Below the pieces are notes generated by a model that saw only the letters and a program-made list of their open reading frames with translations, had not been told where the DNA came from and did no database searches. Shown here in pieces: positions 33,501 to 35,592 of a stretch of 64,000 nt of DNA. This DNA comes from Cafeteria roenbergensis. Taxonomy: Eukaryota > Sar > Bigyra > Bicosoecida > Cafeteriaceae. Within the stretch, counting starts at the first letter, position 1; each line of letters begins with the position of its first letter. The position numbers and the translations under genes are program-made. The stretch covers positions 558,001 to 622,000 of the forward strand of contig VLTN01000008.1 in the NCBI GenBank assembly GCA_008330645.1, in the 5' to 3' direction.

Positions 33501-33730
33501 CTGCCGAGGCGATCGGGGCCGCCGTGGAGGCGCGACTGCTCCGCGTGATCAGAGCTGCGCTGTGGGTCGCGGCGCACCAGTCGGGAATGGGGGGCGACGC
33601 GATTCGGCCCGAGGACGTTGTCGTCTCGCCCGCGGCCATCGAGCTGGGGGCGGTGCTGTCCGGGCACCTGGCTCCCAACTCGTCAATCGACTTCGCGTTC
33701 GACCCAAGCTTCCACGGACTCTGGCTGTGA
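12572..33730 (+). CDS. Giant (about 7,052 residues) mostly disordered protein with separated histone-fold-like segments
   Basis: A single frame without introns runs from ATG 12572 (MAGRPGLAPLRLAKSP) to TGA 33728-33730. The frame is open upstream to a TTG at 12407, but the first ATG is 12572. Most of the protein is Ser/Gly/Pro/Ala/Arg-rich low complexity. Short hydrophobic helical islands stand out and resemble histone folds: residues ~51-112, ~565-617 (H2B-like), ~1520-1590 (H2A-like, the best), ~1607-1685 (H4-like), ~5863-5928 (H3-like) and ~6969-7030 at the C-terminus. It also has a C-x2-C-x9-C-x2-H cluster (about 14680-14735), a C-x4-C-x4-C-x4-C cluster (about 32718-32770), a His-rich stretch, and a tandem repeat with the motif GGLTIR. 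No signal peptide or membrane span is evident. Many RRxS sites suggest phosphorylation. A nuclear or chromatin-linked scaffold is my inference; no function is established and I know no described homologue. Confidence 0.85.
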   Translation: MAGRPGLAPLRLAKSPAPEQSAPQSQPQPAQRRPVPRSGASQRPKAGGGGMLSREDAMRLLAAAGAASASNLDTVAKVLDADARAYAAAILESVVAKAGARSVSRDSYDRFSWVSAAKAARAAGRPDVPGFNSALWAALRKGDSEACEAGPAPLALESGDDPSSPPEARTGEKGPASVLEVRGTAADVAAVLAKRGGAALASFTSATPAEASLPWQGPLRWAGSGPGPAAATERAPARRCPPVLRDPSALCAWARVPEFGPVLVAMCRRAPSTTVATAAAIIADAAGAALPLHLPSLRPPRPAALAAVDPVVAARAGSASLPARAPAGVAAAQPPRSPPQRRGWPSPADFPPPPSGIAAASRQRDGVPSPRHAPASAGRPAGAGSSLGSQPRSHLRPSQHKPEQPGAERVRALEREEPGHGPGLAITGTTGGRSPSWMAAKPIYRLAATLQSACLLLAADEGGASPPSLGPIEPAPAGWHPWYDTTLGQLFPAAVAAARAASATVSRSPSGAAAGSAGFASPPPPQAAHPQGAAPPPRLFPEHPVPPPPLPTAFSSAAWLSKAGFMPMLVATLWRQHQVQAASVGLTSDALAVLVTLATSSLDRVLAGWASVAASPAWSEPLLALADDDSSSESGDGGSGRSGSDDESPSRKGKRPSGGRVRRHHSGTGSGSGRTPLGAGHASTGASAADGREDADEAAADGVECRSCARSRDGAAPCRSHGDDRSPTLPASAQDSAAAPPQAAAAPPQAPSRAGAPTQSAGGAARRLRPRAHRLSIATKSVESEADLHPPGPHHRHHRSDHHHQQHHHHRGSHHRGSHHRGSHTHGQGLPHRKRLHPHGLPRTSGSGGGGGAQARSSSSSGARLPDVPVRKWGAAPATSAPTGALNPTAMALLAVSRGLPAHVAADVLAASARRRLHRARVRAMESRLKASASSGASDAGSERSSRRGVSVNMAADPSAGLLLDRFRPLAQSFGESLGLLHALPPSSRAPAELHRRLWVRYRNHGGRTGGAAGAAGKQADRGGAAAAPAAKVRASGAGALPRAAKSRLGPGASGVPRVSPTGSAAASMGSRSNFGRDQADSHSTATAAASAASASVPVPEDPTELRLVPDPPHAAALGLSRAMDGVGTGAADGKGAGGGEAAHPWKRLPRSVVLHSPRTARSIVRASKAAQHAARRRADASAHAAAEAKAAASRGSSPDRITAVRRLSAKGLRHASPRTGVRDATRSSPASAAADSPKPSAGSTSDMSALDLPEPAEGDLDDRPQCSSRGAGPGHRSADSQPDVTELVGRSSSRRGGRQRGQAAPDDGAPPLQASAHSGLRSDLGGGQPLTAVAAAAAAATAVAVAAPMPPSARAHPGSASTAAASSGQAAASRRSALGSILKARVLQATSDSEVIAGVLTAQGHAWAGKGPPRKGGEYAMARRLSHDTLASQNSDKGPASSADGPAAGGSDPHRADGASRPDRLRVDGTGSSNGLDMPGAVLRGQSDGSAGLFMPSSSAGAVEASSDGQGADAHPRHSIRFAELHPIAGAIAEELASALTAVMGNVLQAARVIAREDGSDILSAHHIATAVEQKPTLQKLFGTGWRMSLSARVGPIVAAVRVAALPTLRLARGGVVRKGVVRQGTLLRLYRDMYAVRERLEAGPPAAEGAALRQVLAALLKVAATAERHALGETVEEYAVGWGRWVGPSWGDGSYAGALTAVPQAGGAGGAAPAAAPGGGIWAQTRAQVPAPPMLSQSRVFGPAPAPARDVFADAFAAAGSSEDRSPASSSRRGRAPPSSGSMSGAAHSNPKPKDHVLVGGEDTAWQYGAWRLARRACVIRDSFFAPDVAPALAEALFVQTEAALASAASMMELEVAAAASSAMVLAASRQRLAVTAAAEQLAEADCKAATTAATAAAAATGAPDDAAAKAGAAAAPARGDPAAPQAPPRSHRRAGSGPSSGIASVAALSAKAGAPVGSADGRDSVAARSPRAATARLSDIGRSPVVGASKLGASQSDGASSLSGGPTPPSQPVADPASSAVAAPEPALPFPEPAAGAAAPSPAVGASVAGGADAPSAETPEASTIRGATRPPAGSITEESDVGIGRRARRPSVQLAKAGTPERVVNSPMLSARASREPAGSTPGQLAARQGDGSEGARPVTAFPSPLSHSLSAPGGGASEGHDGQTQRGSRNTEASAGTPGSAGTPGVPASGQGSGVSAPCARSSSEGGAHSQPADAEGQHASSAVPDVVDPQTLVASTGVAPSPALRAALGGTALPPHQQARVTSQPARVGGRPGLQAHHARSSSRGLAATLQPGLGPSPPDLAMTACGLSFASLFAGGRVASIASPARHSRRKRWRVGPLGAALAVSAVPMPGTVGGVVVATGAGEWWRERGRALWWAESEASPAAGRAVAALEAARVALRNGRGMAVFSGEVHASPARSAKAAAAPGLPQFVAMTQYSQGAIQVRSSAPRDARVAAGLLPGSSHEHLSGAVEPWTIPRAASGPVDAGSHGSSPGASSRRMGESSPPPHPSGSPPLPPSRSPQGGSHHPGHGGTPRLARAHSVTEAGVWEADTSTGSHHSSRSRPPLPQHRSSSVNSFVVPGVQPYEGFAGQPRVERLRSPPSAAPDSGIARRGSFVYDEQPSAIVRGGASSNLFFAAKGATDGGNWGSFGRERSGSQVAGVFGEDVLSEAALEMMPDLGMGDGSPRTPSVLAAGGSSPDHPSAGWGGGASLPSTTAGASAGSSGHLPQHAGGAAVRTLTPRRRAASHAVASQDAMALRGSSGSSRFDAVGLPGIQGPAAPPATALASPASMDRRTRAMSSSVDDGPSLALAADGANLRTGNLRHLGLSASPGWRAGAGGHVSPSGAAGGFRGRTASQSSPLGLEVRYAGFGAVSERSASGPGHRRTATSGNAAGDASGRPAPPYGHPGHRAQFLRAIAGSSAHAHLRAGGGGGGGNADLTLSRHSAHAAPQSVAGSSGGSSRGRRRHHRAHVVFVWSEPPADPWAQTAYAAAAHAALGVLSAGDAATAARISSIFGASGAAGGGVGAGGSGGGAGTEYSLVAAGGGHSGTSPSGPHLPPPALSQTPLSSLTLTAEPFRRDRDAGGVVFPAGGPAAAERSAARDDMASLWTLAAEVPAPCPASFGASSASESESNGSADSLQDMLKGRRTGAAEWIEDLGQEDTGAGVAAAEQEAGGASAAPHGVPPSREQRTDSGLDWTESPGAAAQRPFVARSRSAGKARAPLSSDNLMSVGRSRSSRRPGAPSSVSKPVSLHGGSRSNGFGSATSLASTVRTSAFERLQLAASLLEGEEEEAEAPDLFPWQGPQGETLAQASARARALGAFTGNAASSSSSSHSSAGSAKLSSGSSSAAPSCMSTPATGLVASGLPSRTRLAPPALGSDGPVASAPSTGGAWKWEHATALGAQWRTGAKRECPSGRHSHKSSQDSVDSATTPFTGVGSELSVPPSPSWQGGASRSSVPPPPPVWGAREGPGGMLAAQALRAAGAAAVRSAVAAAAASAERRRLRSRSAVLRRRVLGRRPRSPRRVGSRPRRMSAATPPAPGAIGDVVSPRAALLATGQPGAVSSSTGLQLVGPASDDAPVSPRVGAASGTRTSPLGQARDAGAGLRHHARSVTTQAAPAGKVARFSGDGPGSPSPGKPVGHAATPDAGRSQRRSRRLSDTAFDSSSSPPSQVAVELPSQTHTTDLSSTDDALSPVDPAGYSMSACATPALGTESTPFDTGVTTLWARVLPPLAPFQVSHRLPPGYDSRLVARSPTSPDYDDSDEHDGEADGADDAAERERPVRRNDESSEEDEAEEPGGLAAVMAGASTPGGSNRPASPATVGAATPKAGTKPAPGVRRRIVRDREAGGTRRRRLSSSSLSPTASPRPLGPSAQSPSSLAWSRRSQLARKRRPAPLIVNPQLVQPLRLAGLRRLHATVAALPAVLPTNPRHPAAALLLVAVGAVDVSAVLGTLIPGASAAVGGSDGLLPSGSDGSGRSGLDALVNGPGAHGPHFGPAGRQRAGGGRANAADDAPTIGRALAAGRHEEPPALGRTGSTSDLQRAVPARRGSAVGAPRKSSRLAQTGPYGIAKPAAPAGPVAPAADGDSASGRSSSGGVGGSLSHAPASADPGDGATSPIQGVGGSQPGTVFRHNAHRAVGRTDWRVHTSQPHTVGSRRTDASGQASGAAESVLSSSPHAARLGPGRARASTADSGLGVSAPFASRSAGPATSVRRHVQGGGAADPAAACGPAPSPAPSPQSGQAADQPGRDGEQDAAGSAGSFVRRGSQGDRTATASHVTTDASTGQSSGGGSVVRGRNDSEDLGSRALRGSLLALGSTVDASSASTATAADDADDGVVRAGALPASDFGKRPSKAGRAASDAGSTGSGSSNSRGTDHVPQVPQLTGTWTHNAGDSGGHVVGSAQSRAGGQVVSILKRVVSTGREEEERAEEVSRQAALELLDGDHDVLDTRDEDDMLDDDEAGGSVNGSAGTASTMEQAGAMQSLYAAADQRSPLGIDAELPSGSQAASSRSESPGASDHFEERSRSSGSRSGSHIAMSASALGLSEADDLRAGVRETRHSSGSGNSLLDALGGVEFSSRARHVPAALAGSSQHPALPAPHGRRGSAGSSGSDGPLYGRRRGPRIQPSGSQTTKARRSGNALVDRLGGRPGSGAGRVGAARDKARSMAAPGAAPGIAVSAAARRQGLPGQPDARVAHSLGQVPAGLMRGTRAVGSPGILQPAGLSASLVAELSAGSDLAPAGPGTAGAESSGMSLSSEETRRTQSQFQSGPGGGGGGGAKPGLGSAPLSIRVSGPKREVTLAASSPEPQLHRRRLLASQEVPRLVRANSRDSEAASDGGGDVVSEAVDAVMQEVGKSPRHRRHSVGEMASPRAGPSASPRGVASATASAGLRIGGQPAVSAAVRASRAGLGGVDSPLRTATSGPASSLGRPSAGEGSEGNSVGSLALTPAFAGAGRRQQPRSSLALSAGSSTGNLVGLGTSGARLSRTRGSMSSAGGGGGGGATPMTPLIGVSLLPSTPVPGPFTPLSAMSTPAANDMGATPSADSGSVGPDDAGGMPTMRLERSAKQLPGVRQAASPPFGAASTSPSRARGHDASDQRPSQPLALSSFPTGARGARHHARSSGTAASGSPPRPVFGLPPPQSASLAQVGPRAGAAVSALAHQTSAALSVLEEGDSPSPNGGDASVTSPLWRLVTQSQRQQDSASERDGDGQSSPRPQGSPQGKPASSPRLQASAAGDSPEARPAGAKSQTPPASVLGRAGPAAPASASGRGGQPAHGISPGTSEAGTTYSEARPVGVGNLGLYDATLRTSGSMAQRALGASGVTVGSKAADPSFGGVVLAAGGPVTGVSAAPSPATEVPGTTGGLFFPGITVQTDASPRDRDAADRVGSHGIAVASPSRRGTTHMRGRVGLPLDSPSQGDLIGFPAGSNADGTWPGSIAGGDQIEDSPRRSMHTQLSGGDETSSGILTDSATLGPAAGASSRAAAGLEAHSEISDDPTPSGLQRSDSATSEFAQPLPRGLESLAPLEVLDEPVRLAAKYLRGVVCSALRLPDWASLREAGTQAPPVSMSERNRVVKTGLISSGAQGTSKDVNADDAEWTPWEQAMAQLSVAQPARSSEASQPGDQAPAPGGRPALGLSIRAAPAGQPPAPAGARPGALPGRPQLGIRAPPADSQAAPAAQPSAARPRPSLGIRAPDAEAAAPAAPAAPAPQPARRSRRVGFAVPGPSSCTPSAGSNADGQEDDAQGRKLPVTPGPGAVDRKPALSIRQPPQARTPLAGGSTPSAGGASTAPASAQQPPPKAALPHLQAASLLPPPNAFAQFRSLRVAQRLSAARSVVAASESGLCYSKALFAARISRPIAALLGLSASRRATGVLQTAAEAEATTLLKLAIKLPVHAMSQGAWRITGGDLRLVMALRWPATLGARAALRSSLRAELLNLRRIVAGGTTVPSSDCLELYDPASHATRLEWAGSAGGQAGRRSEALRKAVAKANEAGADLPAISSLTPISRWSKAPDVVRVEALDSWEAQPGPWSAIIGHSASAGAVVVMQVASSAGSAEHKAELASLAWERGHLVFSSATYGGGKAATRVAQQNGSEQPGNAVGTPAPAASGGGRPGGLSIRGSGTPAPAASGGGGHGGLTIRGSGTPAPAASGGGRPGGLTIRGSGTPAPVEGGGGRPGGLTIRGSGTPAPAEGGGGRPGGLTIRGSGTPAPAEGGGGRPGGLTIRGSGTPAPAEGGGGRPGGLTIRGSGTPAPAEGGGGRPGGLTIRGSGTPAPAEGGGGRPGGLTIRGSGTPAPAASGGGRPGGLSIRGSGTPAPAASGGGRPGGLTIRGSGTPAPAASGGGRPGGLSIRGSGTPAPAASGGGRPGGLSIRGSGTPAPAASGGGRPGGLTIRGSGTPAPAASGGGRPGGLTIRGSGTPAPAEGGGGRPGGLSIRGSGTPAPAEGGGGRPTALFHRSVSEPLVDLSTPSPRPTVSSPATPAREVRLLCKSEVPLWQVRGAIVSALSVAKQAESDELWRFAPAVAADSFALEECGADALLPPFDGDCDCDEGGPDTIPSSFEDLTPASFGRGASGGALLALTRSLSGMSIDADADRERGASFASAGQSGSEMDLAWHAHEADVDASFEREHRALEAHDSFLSADGWSAPRSDADGGSVSGNSEGAASTASRADEDPLRSLSRADSFASSVADTDEQRARRRRRRGRHCRSSRCKALSCNEAHCWDGWEAPLLPWIDAAFADAVVGMVRGGTPGFEVDVSGDADAACVLVPGRGSSAGMRCATRGPAVLSQTACHRIIAGALTGALRMRHARAASEAAAQGLPPPEGVCGEPASMLCFAASQAAMSAYELSRQARQRAAKRAQERRPRARAGSHLAPPSKLEHRSVSTDLAGSSRLAAAAAAAMAEARPSLSPVPTPRAPGSTAPQFSAAEAEALPAVFRPVPGSSPEDEDAAVGTGPSEVRFTLSSGAAEAIGAAVEARLLRVIRAALWVAAHQSGMGGDAIRPEDVVVSPAAIELGAVLSGHLAPNSSIDFAFDPSFHGLWL
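12722..12905 (+). other. N-terminal histone-fold-like segment
   Basis: The translation has a short helix (REDAMRLLAAAG), a loop (SASNLD), a long helix (DADARAYAAAILESVVAK) and a further loop and helix (ARSVSRDSYDRF). That is the helix-loop-long helix-loop-helix order of TAF or histone folds. The similarity is by pattern only, and Ala-rich helices can mimic it. Confidence 0.4.
14265..14420 (+). other. H2B-like histone-fold segment
   Basis: LVATLWRQH followed by GLTSDALAVL and LDRVLAGWASVAA resembles the H2B order YKVLKQVH, GISSKAMGIM and FERIAGEASRLA in sequence and spacing, to within one or two residues. The third helix (ITSREIQTAV in H2B) is not evident. Confidence 0.4.
14677..14745 (+). 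other. C-x2-C-x9-C-x2-H cluster
   Basis: Within an otherwise Cys-poor protein, CRSCARSRDGAAPCRSH provides four potential zinc ligands with regular spacing. It could be a small zinc finger, but it matches no named family I can state. Confidence 0.35.
14944..15060 (+). repeat. His-rich stretch with a 15-bp tandem repeat
   Basis: CAC codons dominate. A 15-bp unit (gagccaccaccgtgg) is repeated three times at about 15005-15045, encoding repeated RGSHH. The His density suggests metal binding or simply slippage of CAC triplets. Confidence 0.8.
17131..17340 (+). other. H2A-like histone-fold segment (best match in the giant protein)
   Basis: AEELASALTAVMGNVLQAAR aligns with the H2A long helix. ILSAHHIATAVEQKPTLQKLFG then aligns with the H2A stretch IIPRHLQLAI..EELNKLLG, preserving I, the central His, A, and the final L-x-K-L-[LF]-G including the extra C-terminal helix typical of H2A. 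Confidence 0.6.
17391..17625 (+). other. Possible H4-like histone-fold segment next to the H2A-like one
   Basis: LRLARGGVVRKG resembles the H4 start IRRLARRGGVKR. About 35 residues later, LRQVLAALLKVAATAERHA resembles the H4 long helix (RGVLKVFLENV..HA). The spacing between the two parts is longer than in H4, and the last helix is unclear. Confidence 0.35.
30120..30360 (+). other. H3-like histone-fold segment
   Basis: RISRPIAALLG matches the H3 helix RLVREIAQDF. VLQTAAEAEATTLLKL matches ALQEASEAYLVGLF. VHAMSQGAWRITGGDLRLV matches IHAKRVTIMPKDIQLA, including HA, I-T and D-[IL]-x-L. There is an insertion of about two residues at the second loop. Confidence 0.5.
30904..31951 (+). repeat. 17-copy, 63-bp in-frame tandem repeat (21 residues per unit)
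   Basis: The unit encodes GTPAP[AAS or AEG]GGGRPGGL[TS]IRGS. Sixteen full copies and a partial seventeenth follow without spacers, with a strict 63-bp period (for example ggCACGCCC at 30906, 30969 and so on). Copies fall in blocks: three AAS-type, one VEG, five AEG, six AAS, two AEG. Nearly identical neighbours suggest recent unequal exchange. The strong purine-pyrimidine bias makes both strands open here, so antisense frames are artefacts. Confidence 0.96.
32715..32775 (+). other. C-x4-C-x4-C-x4-C cluster preceded by an Arg run
   Basis: RRRRRGRHCRSSRC continues with three further regularly spaced Cys (KALSC, NEAHC). The Arg-rich lead could act as a nuclear localisation signal and the Cys as a zinc or disulfide cluster. 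Confidence 0.35.
33478..33690 (+). other. C-terminal histone-fold-like segment
   Basis: LSSGAAEAIGAAVEARLL continues into a long helix RVIRAALWVAAHQSG, then DAIRPEDVVVSPAAIE, which looks like the second loop and third helix of a histone fold (compare S-T-I-T-S-R-E-I in H2B, or T-A-M-D-V in H4). Confidence 0.42.
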
Positions 33731-33925
33731 GGAGCCGTTCTTCTCTGTTTCGATTCTCTCTGTTGCATTTGTGCCCGGCGCCCGTCCAACCCGAGCGTCG
33801 TATTTTGCATTGCAGTGCCTTCACTCCAAGCTTTGTGTGTGTCTGAATTGGCTCTGCGCTGTTGCACCGTGTCTATCGAAACGACTATTGGGATGTGTGC
33901 AATCGCGGGCCGTCGCCCGCGCAGC
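33731..33925. other. Convergent 3' intergenic region
   Basis: This 195-bp AT-richer stretch lies between the stop codons of the giant plus-strand gene and the minus-strand PLP enzyme. It has T-rich runs and a short TGTGTGTG (33834-33842) about 105 nt after the plus-strand stop. It must hold both 3' ends. No RNA gene seen. Confidence 0.6.
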
Positions 33926-35068
33926 TCACGCACGCAAACCCTTGCTTGCCCACTGCGCCCAGCCACCGAGGCCGTGCGCGCCGCCGCTCATCACGGCCAC
34001 GACAGAGCCGCTGTGCACTGACGGCAGCACTTGGTGCCTCATGGTGTGGAGCATTTTGGCCCCATACACTGGGTCGACGACCAGCCCTGCGAGCGAAGCC
34101 GCCCGCAGGAGCTCCTCCCGGAGCGTGCTGTTCACCGCCCCAAACGACCTGGCCGTTGCGGGGCGCACCAGATCGCACTGCAGCTCGCGCACAGTCTCCA
34201 CGCCAAGAGCTGCAGCCACCTCCTTCCTCGCCAGCCCCAGCAAGACGTCCCAGTGGCCCTTGGCCCCGATGCCTGTCAGGTCCACCACGGCTGCGGCCGA
34301 GACCCACTGGCTGTCGTTCTCAAGCAGGCAGGCCTCGAGCCCAGCTACAGCGGCCGCGGCCGAGAGACCCGTGCCCGCGTCCAAGACCACGGTGACGGGA
34401 AGCTCCGACTGTGCCGCCTCTCGTGCGATGGATATCGCGATGTCTGCGCCCAAGGTGGCCGCCCCTGCCACGGCCTCCGCGCAGCACGCTCCCTCTGGGA
34501 CCACAGCCGGCGTTCGCCCTCGGCCCAAGAGCTTGCGCGCGATGCCAACGGCTGCACGCGCTTGCGAGTGCTGTTGCCAGCCATCGGTTGCCCAGTTGCC
34601 CGTGGCGTGTTGAATGGCTTGAAACGAGGGCAGCCACGGGGCGGCCAGCCCGTCCCACTCCACTGCGAGTCGCTGGGGCTCGGGGAACACCGCTAGCGTG
34701 GCCAGGCGCATGAGCGTCTGCGGAGCGTGCTCGCTGCTCGTCGCAGGCAGCGGCTCCACCAGCCACGGCCGCACTCCTCGCTCCACCAGCACCGGCCCAA
34801 TCGCCGCAGCGTTGAACGAGTTACGGCCTGCCAGAATCACGGCGTCCGTGCATCCGTGCTCGCGCAGCGCATGGAGCAGCGACGCATGCTTTCGCCGCTT
34901 CCCGCCGTTGGACAGCGCTCCTGTGTCGTCATCGCGCAGGGCAAACACCTGAGCTCCGCCCCCAGACCACGCCGCGGGGACTCGCTGGATGCGCGGGGTT
35001 GGCGGCAGCAGGCCGCCCCAGCACCTGCGGGCGAGCTCGCTGCGAACCTGCGTCGCGCGCCGCAGCAT
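33926..35068 (-). CDS. PLP-dependent enzyme of the ACC deaminase / D-cysteine desulfhydrase family
   Basis: This 380-residue fold-type-II PLP enzyme starts at ATG 35068-35066. ALRDDDTGALSNGGKRRKHA corresponds to the family's RDD..GA..GNKxRKLE, so the Schiff-base Lys is the K of GGK. AGRNSFNAA replaces the usual GG(I/V)QSN. Further matches are LDAGTGLSAA (glycine-rich phosphate loop), VVDPVYGAKML (family DPVYTGKA) and the C-terminal VMSGGAHGL (family HTGG). Length fits the family (about 330-400). Members deaminate ACC or release H2S, pyruvate and ammonia from D-cysteine; the altered motifs leave the substrate open. The first 20 or so residues (Arg-rich) could be a mitochondrial targeting peptide, but this is weak. 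No intron. It lies tail-to-tail with the giant plus-strand gene and downstream of the giant membrane-protein gene on the same strand, about 0.5 kb away. Confidence 0.85.
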   Translation of the reverse strand: MLRRATQVRSELARRCWGGLLPPTPRIQRVPAAWSGGGAQVFALRDDDTGALSNGGKRRKHASLLHALREHGCTDAVILAGRNSFNAAAIGPVLVERGVRPWLVEPLPATSSEHAPQTLMRLATLAVFPEPQRLAVEWDGLAAPWLPSFQAIQHATGNWATDGWQQHSQARAAVGIARKLLGRGRTPAVVPEGACCAEAVAGAATLGADIAISIAREAAQSELPVTVVLDAGTGLSAAAAVAGLEACLLENDSQWVSAAAVVDLTGIGAKGHWDVLLGLARKEVAAALGVETVRELQCDLVRPATARSFGAVNSTLREELLRAASLAGLVVDPVYGAKMLHTMRHQVLPSVHSGSVVAVMSGGAHGLGGWAQWASKGLRA

Positions 35069-35592
35069 GCTTCTCGCAGCTCAGTGTAGCTGCCCCGCCC
35101 CCAGCCACGCAGCGCCAAGTACTTGCGTTGCTGGTAGCGGCCTGGCTGGCGACGGGGCGTGCGCAAGGTGCCAAGGAGCAGCTGGCTCGCGTGAGCCTCC
35201 TGGGGCTCTGTCCCCGCGACGAACGGCAACCGCATGCGACAACGGCAAGCGTGCTCGCTCGCATCAAGGCCGGGCGCCGGCTATCATGCCGCAAAGCCCT
35301 GCAGCAGGATTCGCGTACCAGTCCCCGTTTGTGTGTGTGTGTGTGCGCGCACGCAGACAGGGGCGGTTCGGGCGTTGATGTCGCGAAGTGGCGAGCGCTG
35401 GCTTGCAAAATGCACTTGATTCACAGCAGCATGCCACACGCACAAACGAACGAAAGCACCTGCGCATGCATCGATTCCGTTTTGTTGGTTTCGTTTGGTT
35501 TGCTTTCTTCTGCCTGCTCCCCGCACCTGGGCTGGCCATGGTGCGAGGAGCAGTCAGCCTGACTCGAGCCCGCCTGCACGCGGCGCCGGCGC
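35069..35592. other. Intergenic region between the giant membrane-protein gene and the PLP enzyme
   Basis: These 524 bp hold the 3' region of the giant minus-strand gene (A-rich on the minus strand at about 35515-35478) and the promoter and leader of the PLP gene (near 35069). A GT array lies at 35331-35345. I see no tRNA or other gene here. Confidence 0.55.
35331..35345. repeat. GT dinucleotide array
   Basis: About seven perfect GT units, followed by GC-alternating bases. It is non-coding and similar to the arrays at 5613-5629, 6341-6364 and 7643-7660. Confidence 0.85.
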
